Shown here: positions 16,087-26,518 of the stretch, piece by piece | Layout of the letters: each line of letters opens with the position of its first letter | How positions within the stretch are numbered: position 1 is the stretch's first letter | Assembly (NCBI GenBank): GCA_021287075.1 | Contig: JAJTBD010000007.1 | Span: 93,498 to 150,407 of the forward strand | Direction: 5' to 3' | From: Micrococcales bacterium | GTDB lineage: Bacteria; Actinomycetota; Actinomycetes; Actinomycetales; Dermatophilaceae | Length of the DNA: 56,910 bases | Notes under the pieces: generated by a model | The model's database searches: none | What the model was told of the DNA's origin: nothing | What the model saw: the letters and a program-made list of their open reading frames with translations, nothing else | Made by a program: the position numbers and the translations under genes

Positions 16087-18275
16087 GGCGGCTGTCCGCA
16101 CTGGTCAGGCTGGTCCTGGGCGCGGTCCTCGTGGGACTGCTCGTGGCGGGCTTCGTCGCGCCCTACACCGCGCTGGCCGGCATGGGCGCCAAGAGCACGG
16201 CCGGCTACTGGAACGACCTGCCCAGCGAGGTGCCCGAGGCGCCCATGCCGCAGGGCTCGGTCCTGCTGGCCAGTGACGGCAAGACCCGGATCGCCACCCT
16301 GTTCAAGTTCAACCGCCAGAACGTCGCCATCGCCAATGTCGCGCCCGTGATGCGCTCCTCGATCGTGGCCATCGAGGACTCGCGCTTCTACACCAACCCC
16401 GGCGTCGACCTGCGTGGCACCGTGCGGGCCCTGACCGCCACCGGCAGCGGTGACTCGGTGCAGGGCGGGTCGACGATCACCCAGCAGTACGTCAAGAACA
16501 CCCTGCTGCTCGAGGCCAAGACCAAGGAGCAGCGTGAGGACGCGGCCGGCCGCAGCGTCTCGCGCAAGATCCGCGAGGCCAAGTACGCCGTCTCGCTGGG
16601 CCGGAAGTACTCCAAGGACCAGATCCTCGAGAAGTACCTCAACATCGCCTACTTCGGCGCCGGGGCCTATGGGATCCAGGCGGCCAGCCAGCGCTACTTC
16701 TCGATCCCCGCCAGCCGGCTGACCCTGCCCCAGGCGGCACTGCTCGCGGGGCTGGTGCAGAACCCGGCGGCATACGACCCGACGCTGCACCCCGAGGCGG
16801 CCACCACCCGCCGCAATGTCGTGCTCGACCGCATGCGCGACCTCCAGGTCATCACCGGCGCCCAGCACGCGGCGGCGCGCAAGGCCCCGCTCGGCCTGAA
16901 GCAGACCCGCCCCAAGAACGGCTGTATCACCGCCACCCAGCCGTTCTACTGCGACTGGGCCGTCGCCGCCCTGCGGCAGGACCCCCGGCTGGGCTCGACC
17001 CCCGCGCAGCGGGACAAGAACCTGCTCGAGGGCGGCCTGCGCATCACCACCGGACTGGACCTGGGCAAGCAGGCGGCGGCCCAGCGCGCGGTCGACGCCG
17101 TGATCTCGCCCGAGCACCGGGTGGCCGCGGTGTCGGTCAGCGTCGAGCCCGGCACGGGCTATGTGCGCTCGATGGCCCTCAACCGTCGCTATGGCACGGG
17201 CAAGGGCCAGACCGTCTTCCCCCTGCCGTCGGCGGACTCCTTCCAGCCCGGCTCGACCTTCAAGGTCTTCACCCTGGCGGCCGCCCTCGAGGCCGGCCTG
17301 CCGCTGACCACCCGCCTGCCGGGCGGGGACCGCTACACCTCCCGGATGTTCAACAACCCCTCGCAGGGCTACTTCAGCAACGCCGGCGACGGGCACGGCA
17401 GCAATCTGACGCTGGTCAAGGCGACCGCGGAGTCGGTCAACACGGCATACGTGCAGCTCCAGGAGCGGGTGGGCACGATGGCCGTCGCCGACAACGCGCT
17501 GCGCGCCGGCGTGCGCTCGATCAAGACGAGCGGCAAGGGCGCAGTGGGGGAGCGGGAGGGCTCGCTGACCCTCGGCACCCACGAGACCTCGCCGCTCGAC
17601 ATGGCCACGGCCTATGCGACCTTCGCCGCGCACGGCACCTACTGCCGGCCCCAGCCCGTGGTCAAGGTCGTCGGGCCCCGAGGCGCCGTCCTCCCGGCCG
17701 CCGGCCCCCAGTGCAAGGAGACGATCGCCCCCGCGGTCGCCGACACCACCACGTCCGTGCTGACCTCGGTGCTCCAGAAGGGCGGCACCGCCGCGGGCAA
17801 GGCCCTCAGGGGCCGCCAGGCCGCCGGCAAGACGGGCACGACCGACAACGAGGCGGCCGCCTGGTTCGTCGGCTACACCCCCCAGCTGTCCACCGCGGTC
17901 GTCATGGCCGACCCCCGCGGCAGCCAGCGCTATCCGCTGCACGGCGTGCTCGGTGTCTCCCATGTCTATGGCGGGACGATCCCCGCGGCCATCTGGAAGC
18001 GGGTCATGGACGCCCAGCTGGCCGGCACACCGGCCACGCCCCTGCCCAAGGTCGACCCCGGATATGTCCTCAGCGCCCGCGCCACCGCGCTGCCGGACGT
18101 GCGGGGCCTCCCGGAGAAGGAGGCGGTGCTGCGGCTCAAGGAGGCGGGGCTGAGCGTCACGGTCACCCCGGGCAAGGACCCGGACGTGCCGGCCGGGACG
18201 GTCATCGACACCTCGCCTCGTGCAGGCAAGCCGATGGCCACCGGGATGGCGGTCACCGTCACCGTCGCGCGGTGA
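16083..18275 (+). CDS. Class A penicillin-binding protein (transglycosylase/transpeptidase) with PASTA domain
   Basis: 730 residues, bifunctional peptidoglycan synthase anchored by an N-terminal helix. The GT51 glycosyltransferase domain shows IEDSRFYTNPGVD near residue 96 and GGSTITQQYVKN near 128. The transpeptidase domain has the nucleophile motif STFK near 391, SVN near 450 and KTGTTD near 582. A single PASTA domain (LPDVRGLPEKEAVLRL) occupies about 670-729. GTG start overlaps the lipoprotein stop. It makes and crosslinks glycan strands; the two upstream gene products may regulate or tether it. Confidence 0.94.
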   Translation: MRRLSALVRLVLGAVLVGLLVAGFVAPYTALAGMGAKSTAGYWNDLPSEVPEAPMPQGSVLLASDGKTRIATLFKFNRQNVAIANVAPVMRSSIVAIEDSRFYTNPGVDLRGTVRALTATGSGDSVQGGSTITQQYVKNTLLLEAKTKEQREDAAGRSVSRKIREAKYAVSLGRKYSKDQILEKYLNIAYFGAGAYGIQAASQRYFSIPASRLTLPQAALLAGLVQNPAAYDPTLHPEAATTRRNVVLDRMRDLQVITGAQHAAARKAPLGLKQTRPKNGCITATQPFYCDWAVAALRQDPRLGSTPAQRDKNLLEGGLRITTGLDLGKQAAAQRAVDAVISPEHRVAAVSVSVEPGTGYVRSMALNRRYGTGKGQTVFPLPSADSFQPGSTFKVFTLAAALEAGLPLTTRLPGGDRYTSRMFNNPSQGYFSNAGDGHGSNLTLVKATAESVNTAYVQLQERVGTMAVADNALRAGVRSIKTSGKGAVGEREGSLTLGTHETSPLDMATAYATFAAHGTYCRPQPVVKVVGPRGAVLPAAGPQCKETIAPAVADTTTSVLTSVLQKGGTAAGKALRGRQAAGKTGTTDNEAAAWFVGYTPQLSTAVVMADPRGSQRYPLHGVLGVSHVYGGTIPAAIWKRVMDAQLAGTPATPLPKVDPGYVLSARATALPDVRGLPEKEAVLRLKEAGLSVTVTPGKDPDVPAGTVIDTSPRAGKPMATGMAVTVTVAR

Positions 18276-18303
18276 CGATGCCGGGGCAGGGCCGCGCAGC
18301 GAC

Positions 18304-18309
18304 TAGGCT
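18304..18309 (+). promoter_or_regulatory. -10 box TAGGCT, leaderless mshC
   Basis: TAGGCT ends six bases before the GTG start of mshC, predicting a leaderless message independent of the PBP operon. Confidence 0.45.
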
Positions 18310-18315
18310 GCGGCC

Positions 18316-19572
18316 GTGATCTCCTGGCCGACCCCCTCCATCCCCGCAGTCCCCGGCGCAGGACCCGCGGTCCGCGTCCACGACACCTCCTCCGGGCAGG
18401 TGCGCGAGCTCGCCCCCGGGCCGGTCGCCGGCCTCTATGTCTGCGGGATCACGCCCTATGACGCGACCCACATGGGGCACGCGGCCACCTATGTCACCTT
18501 CGACCTCCTGGGCCGGGCGCTGCGCGACGCCGGCCACGAGGTGCGCTATGTCCAGAACATCACCGACGTCGACGACCCCCTGCTCGAGCGGGCCGACCGG
18601 GACGGGGTGGAGTGGACTGCCCTGGCCACCGACGAGATCGAGCTCTTCCGCGAGGACATGACCGCGCTGGCCGTCATCCCGCCCGACGTCTATCTCGGCG
18701 TCGTCGAGAGCATGCCGCAGATCATCCGCGATGTGACGGCGCTGTGCGAGTCCGGCATCGCGTATGCCGTCGAGACCCCCGACGCTCTCACCCCGGGTGC
18801 GCGCGACATCTACTTCGACCTCAGCCGCGAGGACTGCTTCGGCGCCGTCAGCGGCTGGGACCGCGAGGCGATGATGGCGGTCTTCGCCGAGCGCGGGGGC
18901 GACCCTGAGCGGGCCGGCAAGCGCGATGCCCTCGACCCCCTGCTGTGGCGGGTGGAGCGCCAGGGCGAGCCCGCCTGGGACGCAGGCGTGCTCGGCCGCG
19001 GCCGGCCCGGCTGGCACATCGAGTGCACCGCCATCGCGCTGGAGCACCTCGGGATCCCCTTCACCGTCCAGGGGGGTGGCACCGACCTGATCTTCCCCCA
19101 CCACGAGATGAGCGCCGTCCAGGCCGCCGGCCTCACCGACGAGCGCCCCTTCGCCACCGCCTATGTCCACCAGGCCATGGTCGGGCTGCACGGCGAGAAG
19201 ATGAGCAAGTCCAAGGGCAATCTCGTGCTCGTCTCCAGGCTGCGCCGCGACGGCGTCGACCCGATGGCCATCCGGCTGGCGCTGCTGGCCCACCACTACC
19301 GCACCGAGTGGGAGTGGACCGATGACACCCTCGACGAGGCGCTCCAGCGCCTCGACTCGTGGCGAAAAGCCCTGTCCGGCAACGGTGCTGCCGACCCCGA
19401 GCCGGTAGTGGCAGCCATCCGCTCCGCCCTGGCCAACGACCTTGACTCGCCGGCCGCGCTGACGGCGGTCGACGCCTGGGCAGCGGCCACCAGTGCCGGT
19501 GACGAGTCGCAGGTCGACGGCGCAGGCGTGGTCGCCCGGGCGATCGACGCCCTGCTGGGCGTGCGTCTCTGA
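18316..19572 (+). CDS. mshC: Cysteine--1-D-myo-inosityl 2-amino-2-deoxy-alpha-D-glucopyranoside ligase
   Basis: Mycothiol biosynthesis: ATP-dependent ligation of cysteine to GlcN-inositol, in the cytoplasm. 418 residues, related to cysteinyl-tRNA synthetase but lacking its anticodon domain. Class I signatures: [16 protein letters not shown] near residue 42 (zinc Cys and HIGH variant) and KMSKSKGN near 296. [10 protein letters not shown] and FPHHE mid-protein supply further zinc ligands. Mycothiol is confined to actinomycetes, so this gene fixes the phylum. It lies downstream of the phosphatase/DUF3090/SCO1664 trio, separated by the envelope operon. A strong hairpin follows. Confidence 0.95.
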   Translation: MISWPTPSIPAVPGAGPAVRVHDTSSGQVRELAPGPVAGLYVCGITPYDATHMGHAATYVTFDLLGRALRDAGHEVRYVQNITDVDDPLLERADRDGVEWTALATDEIELFREDMTALAVIPPDVYLGVVESMPQIIRDVTALCESGIAYAVETPDALTPGARDIYFDLSREDCFGAVSGWDREAMMAVFAERGGDPERAGKRDALDPLLWRVERQGEPAWDAGVLGRGRPGWHIECTAIALEHLGIPFTVQGGGTDLIFPHHEMSAVQAAGLTDERPFATAYVHQAMVGLHGEKMSKSKGNLVLVSRLRRDGVDPMAIRLALLAHHYRTEWEWTDDTLDEALQRLDSWRKALSGNGAADPEPVVAAIRSALANDLDSPAALTAVDAWAAATSAGDESQVDGAGVVARAIDALLGVRL

Positions 19573-19600
19573 CCCTGTCCGGCTCCGGTCGCAGAGCACA

Positions 19601-19644
19601 GAGGAGGGGTATGCCGCGGGCTCGCCCCGCGGCATACCCTCCTC
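19601..19644. terminator. Strong bidirectional hairpin with paired GTATGCCGC repeats
   Basis: The 5' arm at 19601-19620 pairs with 19626-19644, giving 19 base pairs with one bulged G at 19606 and a five-base loop. It contains GTATGCC (19609-19615) and GGCATAC (19631-19637). It separates convergent mshC and the PAC2 gene and can serve both. No U-tract. Confidence 0.75.
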
Positions 19645-19653
19645 TCGCTGGGC

Positions 19654-20514
19654 TCAGCCCTGGGGTGCGTCGTTGCCGTCGTCGCGGCGGCGCAGGTAGC
19701 GCTCGAACTCCTTGGCGATGGCGTCCCCGGACGCCTCGGGCAGCTCGGTGGTGTCCTGCTGCTCCTCGAGGGCGCGGACATACTCGGCCATGTCGCCGTC
19801 GGACTGCGCGACCTCCTCGACACCCCGCTCCCAGGCCCGGGCCGACTCCTCGAGATCGCCACGGGGGATGGTGATGTCGAAGAGGTCCTCGGCGCGGCTG
19901 AGGATCGCGAGCGTCGCCTTGGGGGACGGGGTGTGGCCGGCGTAGTGCGGGACCGCGGCCCACAGGGACACCGAGCCAAGACCGGCCCGGTGGGCGGCGT
20001 CGGCCAGCACGCCCACGATGCCGGTCGGGCCCTCGTAGGTGCCGCCCGAGACGCCGAACCGAGCCTGGTCGCGCGAGGCCTCGGCCGTCGCGGAGACCGG
20101 GATCGGCCGGGTGTGCGGGGAGTCGGCGAGCAGGGCGCCGAGAGTGAGCACATCGCTGACCCCCAGCTGCGCGGCCACCCCGAGGAGCTCCTCGAGGAAG
20201 GCATGCCAGCGGAAGGACGGCTCGATGCCCTGCACCAGCACGACATCGCGGGGGAGCAGGTGGGGCCGGGCGATGTGGACCCGGGTGGTGCGCCACTCAA
20301 TGGTGCGCTCGCCCGCCAGGCCGCTCACCCGGGGGCGGTTGACCTGGAAGTCGTAGTAGGCGTCGGCGTCGAGCTCGCCGAGGACCTCGGCATCCCAGAC
20401 ATCGACGAGGTGCGCGACCAGATCCGAGGCCGCCTCACCGGCGTCGTTCCATCCCTCGAAGGCCGCGATCAGGAGCGGATTGCGCAGTGGCGCAACGCGA
20501 CTGGTGTCGATCAC
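19654..20514 (-). CDS. PAC2 family protein (proteasome assembly chaperone 2-like)
   Basis: 286 residues. [24 protein letters not shown] at the N-terminus and [38 protein letters not shown] follow the PAC2 fold pattern common in actinobacteria and archaea. Role unknown; in eukaryotes and archaea the fold assists proteasome assembly, and a proteasome locus lies 20 kb away, but no direct link is shown. The acidic C-terminal tail ends [15 protein letters not shown] start overlaps the metH stop (GTGA), so it is translationally coupled to metH. Confidence 0.87.
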   Translation of the reverse strand: MIDTSRVAPLRNPLLIAAFEGWNDAGEAASDLVAHLVDVWDAEVLGELDADAYYDFQVNRPRVSGLAGERTIEWRTTRVHIARPHLLPRDVVLVQGIEPSFRWHAFLEELLGVAAQLGVSDVLTLGALLADSPHTRPIPVSATAEASRDQARFGVSGGTYEGPTGIVGVLADAAHRAGLGSVSLWAAVPHYAGHTPSPKATLAILSRAEDLFDITIPRGDLEESARAWERGVEEVAQSDGDMAEYVRALEEQQDTTELPEASGDAIAKEFERYLRRRDDGNDAPQG

Positions 20515-23500
20515 TCGCCATCACCCCCTGGTGCGTAGCCCAGGTTGGGGCTGAGCCAGCGCTCTGCCTCCGCCATCGTCCAGCCCTTGCGCTCGGCATA
20601 GTCGGCGACCTGGTCGGCGCCGAGTCGGCCGACGACGAAGTACTGGGACTGGGGGTGGGAGAGATACCAGCCGCTGACGGACGCGCCGGGCCACATGGCC
20701 ATGTGCTCGGTCAGCTCGATGCCGGTGCGGGCGGTGACGTCGAGCAGCTCCCAGAGGGTGGCCTTCTCGGTGTGGTCCGGGCACGCCGGATAGCCGGGGG
20801 CAGGGCGGATGCCGCTGTAGCGCTCCGCGATGAGGGCATCGTTGTCGAGGCTCTCGTCCGCGGCATAACCCCAGAACTCCTGCCGCACCCGCTGGTGCAG
20901 GCGCTCGGCAAAGGCCTCCGCGAGACGGTCGGCCAGTGCCTCCAGCAGGATCGCGCTGTAGTCGTCGTGCTCGGCCTTGAACGCCATGATCCGGTCGGTG
21001 ACGCCCGTGCCCGCGGTGACCGCGAAGGCGCCGATGTGGTCGGCCAGCCCGAGCTCCCGGGGCGCGACGAAGTCGGCGAGGGAGCGGTTGGGGATGCCCT
21101 CGCGGTGGGCGCCCTGCTGGCGCAGCATGCGCAGGCTCGTGCGGACCTGCGCGCGGGCGTCGTCGGTGTAGACCTCGATGTCGTCGCCCACCGCCGCGGC
21201 GGGGTAGAGGCCGCAGACGCCGTTGGCCGTCAGCCAGCCCTCCTCGGTGAGCCGGTCGAGCATGGCCTGGGCGTCCTCGTAGAGCCGGGTGGCCGCCTCG
21301 CCCGTCACCGGGTTGTGGAGGATGTCGGGGAAGCGCCCCTTCATCTCCCAGGCCAGGAAGAAGGGTCCCCAGTCGATGTAGTCGCGCAGCTCGGCCAGTG
21401 GGTAGTCACGCAGCACGACGACCCGCTCGCCGGACTCGTCGGTCTCCACCTGCGGGGCAGGCGGGGTGTAGTCGTCCCAGTGCACCGGCGTCGCGTTGGC
21501 GCGGGCGTCCTCGAGCGAGAGCAGCGGCCGGTCGGTGCCCTTGCGCGAGTGCCGCTCCCGCAGCGCGTCATAGTCGCGGTCCACCTCGGAGAGGAGGTCC
21601 TCGCGCCGGGCGTCGTCGGCCAGCAGCGCGGCCACGACCGGCACGGAGCGGGAGGCGTCCTTGACCCAGATGACGGGGTGCTTGTACTGCTGGTCGATCT
21701 TGACCGCGGTGTGGGCGCGGGAGGTGGTGGCACCGCCGATGAGCAGGGGGATGTCGAAGCCCTGCCGCTGCATCTCGGAGGCGACACCCACCATCTCGTC
21801 GAGCGAGGGTGTGATCAGCCCGGACAGGCCGATGATGTCGGCGTCGTGCTCGCGCGCCGCATCGAGGATCTTCTGCGCGGGCACCATGACGCCGAGGTCG
21901 ATCACCTCGTAGTTGTTGCACTGCATCACCACACCGACGATGTTCTTGCCGATGTCGTGGACATCGCCCTTGACCGTCGCCATCACCACCGTGCCCTTGG
22001 CCCGGACCTTCTCGTCCTTGCCGGCCTCGATGTAGGGGATCAGGTGTGCCACAGCCTTTTTCATCACCCGGGCCGACTTGACGACCTGGGGGAGGAACAT
22101 CTTGCCGCTGCCGAACAGGTCGCCGACGACGTTCATGCCGTCCATGAGGGGGCCCTCGATGACCTCGATGGGCTGGCCCCCTCGCGCGGCGATCTCGAGC
22201 CGCAGCTCCTCGGTGTCGGCCTCGACGTGCTCGTCGATCCCCTTGACCAGGGCGTGCGTGATCCGCTCGGCGACGGGCAGCTCCCGCCACTCCTCGGTCG
22301 CGGCCTCCTGCTGCTCGCCGGTGGCGTTGAAGCGGTCGGCGATCTCAAGGAGGCGCTCGGTGGCGTCGGGGCGACGGTTGAGGACGACATCCTCGATGCG
22401 CTCGCGCAGCTCGGGGTCGACCTGGTCATAGACGACCAGCGCACCGGCGTTGACGATGCCCATGTCCATCCCGGCCTGGATGGCGTGATAGAGGAAGACC
22501 GCGTGGATCGCCTCTCGCACGGGGTTGTTGCCGCGGAAGCTGAAGGAGACATTGGAGACGCCACCGGAGACCAGCGCGCCGGGGAGGTTGCCCTTGATCC
22601 AGCGCGTCGCCTCGATGAAGTCGGTGCCGTAGGCCGCGTGCTCCTCGATGCCGGTCGCCACGGCGAAGATGTTGGGGTCGAAGATGATGTCCTCAGCGGG
22701 GAAGCCGATCTCCTCGGTGAGGATGTCATAGGCGCGCTGGCAGATCTCCCTGCGGCGCTCGAGGTTGTCGGCCTGGCCGTGCTCGTCGAAGGCCATCACG
22801 ACGATCGCGGCACCATGCTTGCGGCACAGACGGGCCTGCTCCTTGAAGGGCTCGACGCCCTCCTTCATCGAGATGGAGTTGACGATCGCCTTGCCCTGGA
22901 GGCACTTCAGACCCGCCTCGATCACCTCCCACTTGGAGGAGTCGACCATGACGGGGACCTTGCAGATGTCGGGCTCGCTGGCGACCAGCTTGAGGAAGCG
23001 GTCCATCGCGCCGACCCCGTCGATCATCCCCTCGTCCATGTTGACGTCGATGACCTGGGCACCGGCCTCGACCTGCTGGCGGGCCACCGACAGGGCGGTG
23101 CCGTAGTCCTCGGCCTGGATGAGCTTGCGGAAGCGTGCCGAGCCGGTGATGTTGGTGCGCTCGCCGACATTGACGAAGAGGGAGTCCTCGACGACGTTGA
23201 ACGGCTCGAGGCCGGAGAGGCGCAGGGCGGGGGAGACGGCCGGGGGCACGCGCGGGGTGGCGCCGGCGGCGGCATTCGCGATGGCGGTGATGTGCTCGGG
23301 GGTGGTGCCGCAGCAGCCGCCCACCAGGTTGACGAAGCCGTCGGCGGCGAAACCGCCCACCTGCTCGGCCATCCGCTCGGGGCTCTCGTCGTATTCGCCG
23401 AACGCGTTGGGCAGGCCGGCATTGGGATAGCAGGAGACGAAGCAGTCGGCGATGCGCGACAGCTCGGCGACATAGGGGCGCATCTCGGCCGCACCGAGCG

Positions 23501-24293
23501 CGCAGTTGAGCCCGATGGCGATCGGCCGGGCATGGCGCACCGAGTTCCAAAAGGCCTCGGTCGTCTGGCCGCTCAGCGTGCGGCCGGAGGCGTCGGTGAT
23601 CGTGCCCGAGAGGATCACCGGCCAGCGCCGCCCGGCCTGCTCGAAGAGCGTCTCGAGCGCGAAGATCGCCGCCTTTGCGTTGAGGGTGTCGAAGATCGTC
23701 TCGATCAGCAGCGCGTCGGCGCCGCCGTCGACGAGGCCTCGGCCCTGCTCGAGGTATGCCGCGACCAGCTGGTCGAAGGAGACATTGCGGGCCCCGGGGT
23801 CGTTGACGTCGGGCGAGATCGAGGCGGTCGTGCTGGTGGGGCCGAGGGCGCCCAGCACCCACCGGGGCCGGTCGGGCGTGCGCTCCGTCGCGTCGTCGGC
23901 CGCGGCCCGCGCGAGGCGGGCGGCCTCGATGTTGATCTCGTAGGCGAGGTCGGACATGCCGTAGTCGCGCAGCGAGATGGCGGTGGCGTTGAAGGTGTTG
24001 GTCTCGATCAGGTCGGCCCCGGCCTCGAGATACTCGTCGTGGATGGACCGGATGATCGCCGGCTGGGTCAGGACCAGCAGGTCGTTGTTGCCCTGCACAT
24101 CGCTGGGCCACGACGCGAAACGCTCGCCCCTGTAGTCGCCCTCCGCCAGCCTGTGGCGCTGGATCATCGTGCCCATCGCCCCGTCCATGACGAGCACGCG
24201 CTCGCCCATGGCGGCGCGCAGGTCCTCGGTGGCGTCCGGCCGGTGGCTGGTGGCGTCGGGGGAGGTGACTGCGGGGGTCGCGCTGTCTGACAC
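20511..24293 (-). CDS. metH: Cobalamin-dependent methionine synthase
   Basis: 1,260 residues. Transfers methyl from 5-methyl-THF via cobalamin to homocysteine. Domains in order: Hcy-binding ([13 protein letters not shown]; zinc Cys in GLNCALG and GGCCGTTP, to about residue 330), pterin-binding ([11 protein letters not shown] to about 620), cobalamin cap and Rossmann domain with [13 protein letters not shown] near 777, and C-terminal AdoMet reactivation domain ([25 protein letters not shown]). Start is GTG at 24293, with GAGGAG eight bases upstream. No cobalamin riboswitch is visible in the short leader. Coupled to the PAC2 gene. Confidence 0.97.
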   Translation of the reverse strand: MSDSATPAVTSPDATSHRPDATEDLRAAMGERVLVMDGAMGTMIQRHRLAEGDYRGERFASWPSDVQGNNDLLVLTQPAIIRSIHDEYLEAGADLIETNTFNATAISLRDYGMSDLAYEINIEAARLARAAADDATERTPDRPRWVLGALGPTSTTASISPDVNDPGARNVSFDQLVAAYLEQGRGLVDGGADALLIETIFDTLNAKAAIFALETLFEQAGRRWPVILSGTITDASGRTLSGQTTEAFWNSVRHARPIAIGLNCALGAAEMRPYVAELSRIADCFVSCYPNAGLPNAFGEYDESPERMAEQVGGFAADGFVNLVGGCCGTTPEHITAIANAAAGATPRVPPAVSPALRLSGLEPFNVVEDSLFVNVGERTNITGSARFRKLIQAEDYGTALSVARQQVEAGAQVIDVNMDEGMIDGVGAMDRFLKLVASEPDICKVPVMVDSSKWEVIEAGLKCLQGKAIVNSISMKEGVEPFKEQARLCRKHGAAIVVMAFDEHGQADNLERRREICQRAYDILTEEIGFPAEDIIFDPNIFAVATGIEEHAAYGTDFIEATRWIKGNLPGALVSGGVSNVSFSFRGNNPVREAIHAVFLYHAIQAGMDMGIVNAGALVVYDQVDPELRERIEDVVLNRRPDATERLLEIADRFNATGEQQEAATEEWRELPVAERITHALVKGIDEHVEADTEELRLEIAARGGQPIEVIEGPLMDGMNVVGDLFGSGKMFLPQVVKSARVMKKAVAHLIPYIEAGKDEKVRAKGTVVMATVKGDVHDIGKNIVGVVMQCNNYEVIDLGVMVPAQKILDAAREHDADIIGLSGLITPSLDEMVGVASEMQRQGFDIPLLIGGATTSRAHTAVKIDQQYKHPVIWVKDASRSVPVVAALLADDARREDLLSEVDRDYDALRERHSRKGTDRPLLSLEDARANATPVHWDDYTPPAPQVETDESGERVVVLRDYPLAELRDYIDWGPFFLAWEMKGRFPDILHNPVTGEAATRLYEDAQAMLDRLTEEGWLTANGVCGLYPAAAVGDDIEVYTDDARAQVRTSLRMLRQQGAHREGIPNRSLADFVAPRELGLADHIGAFAVTAGTGVTDRIMAFKAEHDDYSAILLEALADRLAEAFAERLHQRVRQEFWGYAADESLDNDALIAERYSGIRPAPGYPACPDHTEKATLWELLDVTARTGIELTEHMAMWPGASVSGWYLSHPQSQYFVVGRLGADQVADYAERKGWTMAEAERWLSPNLGYAPGGDGE

Positions 24294-24407
24294 GGTGCTC
24301 CTCGGGCAGGGGCCCGCCCAGGATGCCCCTGAGCGGCGCCCTCCAGTATGGGGCCTGAGCCGCCCCGACCGCCGGACCGCCCCCGCGCGCGCCATAGACT
24401 CGGCCGC
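24294..24407. promoter_or_regulatory. Divergent region metH / HAD hydrolase
   Basis: 114 bases. Plus-strand -10 TAGACT at 24395-24400, seven bases before the HAD ATG (leaderless). On the minus strand metH has a GAGGAG ribosome site, so its message has a leader. No B12-box or long conserved leader fits in this space. Confidence 0.45.
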
Positions 24408-25082
24408 ATGACGTCCACGCTGCCGGCCGCCGTGCTGTGGGACATGGACGGGACCCTCGTCGACACCGAGCCCTATTGGATCCGTGCCGAGCACGAGATC
24501 GTCGCAGCGGCCGGTGGGGTGTGGGATGACGAGCTGGCCCACCAGCTGGTCGGCAACGATCTGATGGTCTCGGCCGAGTTCATCCGTGCGCACAGCCCCA
24601 TCGAGGACGACCCGCTGACGATCGTCGAGGAGCTGCTGCGGAGGGTGATAGCCCAGGTCCGCGAGCACATCCCGTGGCGCCCCGGTGCGCGCGAGCTGCT
24701 CTCGGAGCTGCACGCGGCGGGCGTGCCCTGCGCCCTGGTGACGATGTCCTGGCGCTCGCTCGCCGCGACGGTGGCCGAGGCGCTGCCGCCGGGGTCGATG
24801 CAGGTGGTCATCGCCGGCGACGACGTGACGCACGGCAAGCCCCACCCCGAGCCCTATCTGGCGGCCTGCCGCGCCCTCGGCGTCGAGCCGGCCGACTGCG
24901 TCGCCCTCGAGGACTCCCCGACCGGGGTGCGCTCGGCGACGGCCGCGGGTGTGCCCACCATCGGCGTCCCGCACGTTGTGCCGATCCCGGCCATCGACGG
25001 GTCGGTCCTGGTCGAGACCCTCCAGGGCGTGCGCGGCCCGGACCTGCTCCGGCTGACGGCAACCGTCGACGCGCGCCGCTGA
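24408..25082 (+). CDS. HAD family hydrolase
   Basis: 224 residues, beta-phosphoglucomutase-like HAD phosphatase. Motif I is [15 protein letters not shown] near residue 12 (both catalytic Asp), motif II Thr in CALVTMSW near 110, motif III Lys in [10 protein letters not shown] near 145, and motif IV in [13 protein letters not shown] near 167. A helical cap lies between motifs I and II. Substrate unknown, probably a small sugar phosphate. Single gene with its own leaderless-type promoter, divergent from metH. Confidence 0.9.
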   Translation: MTSTLPAAVLWDMDGTLVDTEPYWIRAEHEIVAAAGGVWDDELAHQLVGNDLMVSAEFIRAHSPIEDDPLTIVEELLRRVIAQVREHIPWRPGARELLSELHAAGVPCALVTMSWRSLAATVAEALPPGSMQVVIAGDDVTHGKPHPEPYLAACRALGVEPADCVALEDSPTGVRSATAAGVPTIGVPHVVPIPAIDGSVLVETLQGVRGPDLLRLTATVDARR

Positions 25083-25092
25083 GGCCCCGCCG

Positions 25093-26442
25093 TCACCGGT
25101 GGCGGGCCGTGCGGCTGCGCGCCCGGGCCGCCTGGGCGAGCTGGTCGGCGAGGGCCGCGGTGTCGCCATCGGCCCGGCCTGCCGTGACCCGGATGTGCGG
25201 GGGTGCCCCTGCGTCGACGGCAAACGGGGAGCCGGGCGCGGCTGCGACCCCCTGGCCGGCCAGGCGGACCAGGGCCGCCGCCTCATCGGCGACCTCGACC
25301 CAGATGTTGAGGCCGTCCGTGCCCGGCACGGGTATGCCGCGTGCGGCCAGGGCGTCCACGAGCGCGGCCCGGCGGAGGGCATAGACCTCGCGGGCCTGTG
25401 CCACGGATGCGCGGGCCTCGGGCCTGGTCAGCAGGTCGAGCAGCACACGCTGGAGGAGCCGGCTGGTCCAGCCCTGGGCGAGCTGACGGCGCGCCGCGCA
25501 CTCGCCCATCAGCTCCGCTGGACCGGTCATCGCCGCGATCCGCAGGTCCGGCCCGTGGGACTTGGCGAAGCTGCGGATGTGGACGGTCTGCTCGGGCAGC
25601 CACTCGCCGAGGCTGAGCGCGGGCGCCGACGAGATCGCGCCCATCGAGTCGTCCTCGATGACGAGCACGTCGCGCCCCTCCAGCAGGCGGGCCATCGCTC
25701 GGGCCCGCTTGCGGCTCAGGCAGATCCCGGTCGGGTTCTGGGCGCGCGGCTGGTGCACGACCGCGCGCGCCCCGTCGTCGAGGCGACGCTCCAGCGCGGT
25801 GAGGAGCATGCCCTCGTCGTCCATGGGGACCCCCACGACCTCGGCACCCAGGGACCCGAGCAGATCCACCAGCGGGGGGAAGCAGGGGTCCTCCACGACG
25901 ACGCGGTCGCCATAGCGCAGCGCGGTCCGTCCCACCAGCTCGAGCGCGTCGAGGGCGCCGTCGGTCACGGAGAGCCGCTGCGCGGCATACGGCCAGTCGG
26001 CCAGGACCGCCTCACGCAGGCCGGGCAGCACCGGGTCGTCGAGATAGCTGCGGGGCACCCGCGCGGTGGTGAGCTGGTCGAGCGAGGCGGTCAGGCTCGG
26101 CAGCAGCCGGGGGTCGGGGACGCCGGTCGACAGGTCGACGGGGAGGCCGCTCTGCTCCTCCACCACCCGGGCGTAGCGGTCTTGGTGGGGCTGCCCGGGG
26201 GTGGCGATCCGCGACCCCCGGCGGCCGTCGGTGCGGATGACCCCGGCTCGCTGGAGGATGCGCCACGCCGAGCTGACGGTGGTGGGGGAGAGGGCGAGCT
26301 CGTGGGCCACGGTGCGGATGGGGGGCAGCGCCGCACCGTCGGGGACGGCACCGTCGCGCACAGCGCGGCTGACGGCAGTGGCCAGGCCCCGCGCGCTCTG
26401 GTCGTCGAGCCGCTGCTCGACCGCCGAGAGGATGTCCTTCAC
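25093..26442 (-). CDS. MocR-type GntR regulator with aminotransferase domain
   Basis: 449 residues. Residues about 1-80 are a winged-helix GntR domain ([31 protein letters not shown]). The rest is a fold-type I aminotransferase-like domain with the PLP lysine in [10 protein letters not shown] near residue 290, and [10 protein letters not shown] before it. GabR, PdxR and TauR are of this build and sense amines through PLP. Start is GTG at 26442, seven bases after TAGGGT. It is divergent from the semialdehyde dehydrogenase and aminotransferase genes, so it very likely controls them in response to an amine such as GABA or beta-alanine; the ligand is inference. Confidence 0.88.
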   Translation of the reverse strand: MKDILSAVEQRLDDQSARGLATAVSRAVRDGAVPDGAALPPIRTVAHELALSPTTVSSAWRILQRAGVIRTDGRRGSRIATPGQPHQDRYARVVEEQSGLPVDLSTGVPDPRLLPSLTASLDQLTTARVPRSYLDDPVLPGLREAVLADWPYAAQRLSVTDGALDALELVGRTALRYGDRVVVEDPCFPPLVDLLGSLGAEVVGVPMDDEGMLLTALERRLDDGARAVVHQPRAQNPTGICLSRKRARAMARLLEGRDVLVIEDDSMGAISSAPALSLGEWLPEQTVHIRSFAKSHGPDLRIAAMTGPAELMGECAARRQLAQGWTSRLLQRVLLDLLTRPEARASVAQAREVYALRRAALVDALAARGIPVPGTDGLNIWVEVADEAAALVRLAGQGVAAAPGSPFAVDAGAPPHIRVTAGRADGDTAALADQLAQAARARSRTARHR

Positions 26443-26449
26443 AGGGCAG

Positions 26450-26512
26450 ACCCTAGCCGCTCCTGTGACACCACAAACGGGCCTTTGTGACGCCTCGGTA
26501 GCCCCCTAATCT
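26450..26512. promoter_or_regulatory. Divergent promoter and candidate MocR operator
   Basis: Minus-strand -10 TAGGGT at 26455-26450, plus-strand -10 TAATCT at 26507-26512. Between them CACAAA (26472-26477) and TTTGTG (26484-26489) form an inverted repeat placed exactly where both -35 elements should be (16-17 bases from each -10). TGTGAC occurs twice at 26464-26469 and 26486-26491, 22 bases apart, two helical turns. This matches how MocR proteins bind direct repeats over promoters. Confidence 0.5.
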
Positions 26513-26518
26513 CGGAGC

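Noticed and set aside
15948..17963. 671-residue open frame antisense to the PBP gene
   Set aside because: Shadow of the penicillin-binding protein; no recognizable family.
20487..24290. Very long open frame on the + strand opposite metH
   Set aside because: Antisense frames stay open in high-GC DNA; its translation is Gly/Asp/Leu-rich with no domain, whereas the minus strand encodes a full MetH.
24294..24407. Cobalamin riboswitch before metH
   Set aside because: The gap is only 114 bases, has a simple GAGGAG leader and no B12-box-like sequence.
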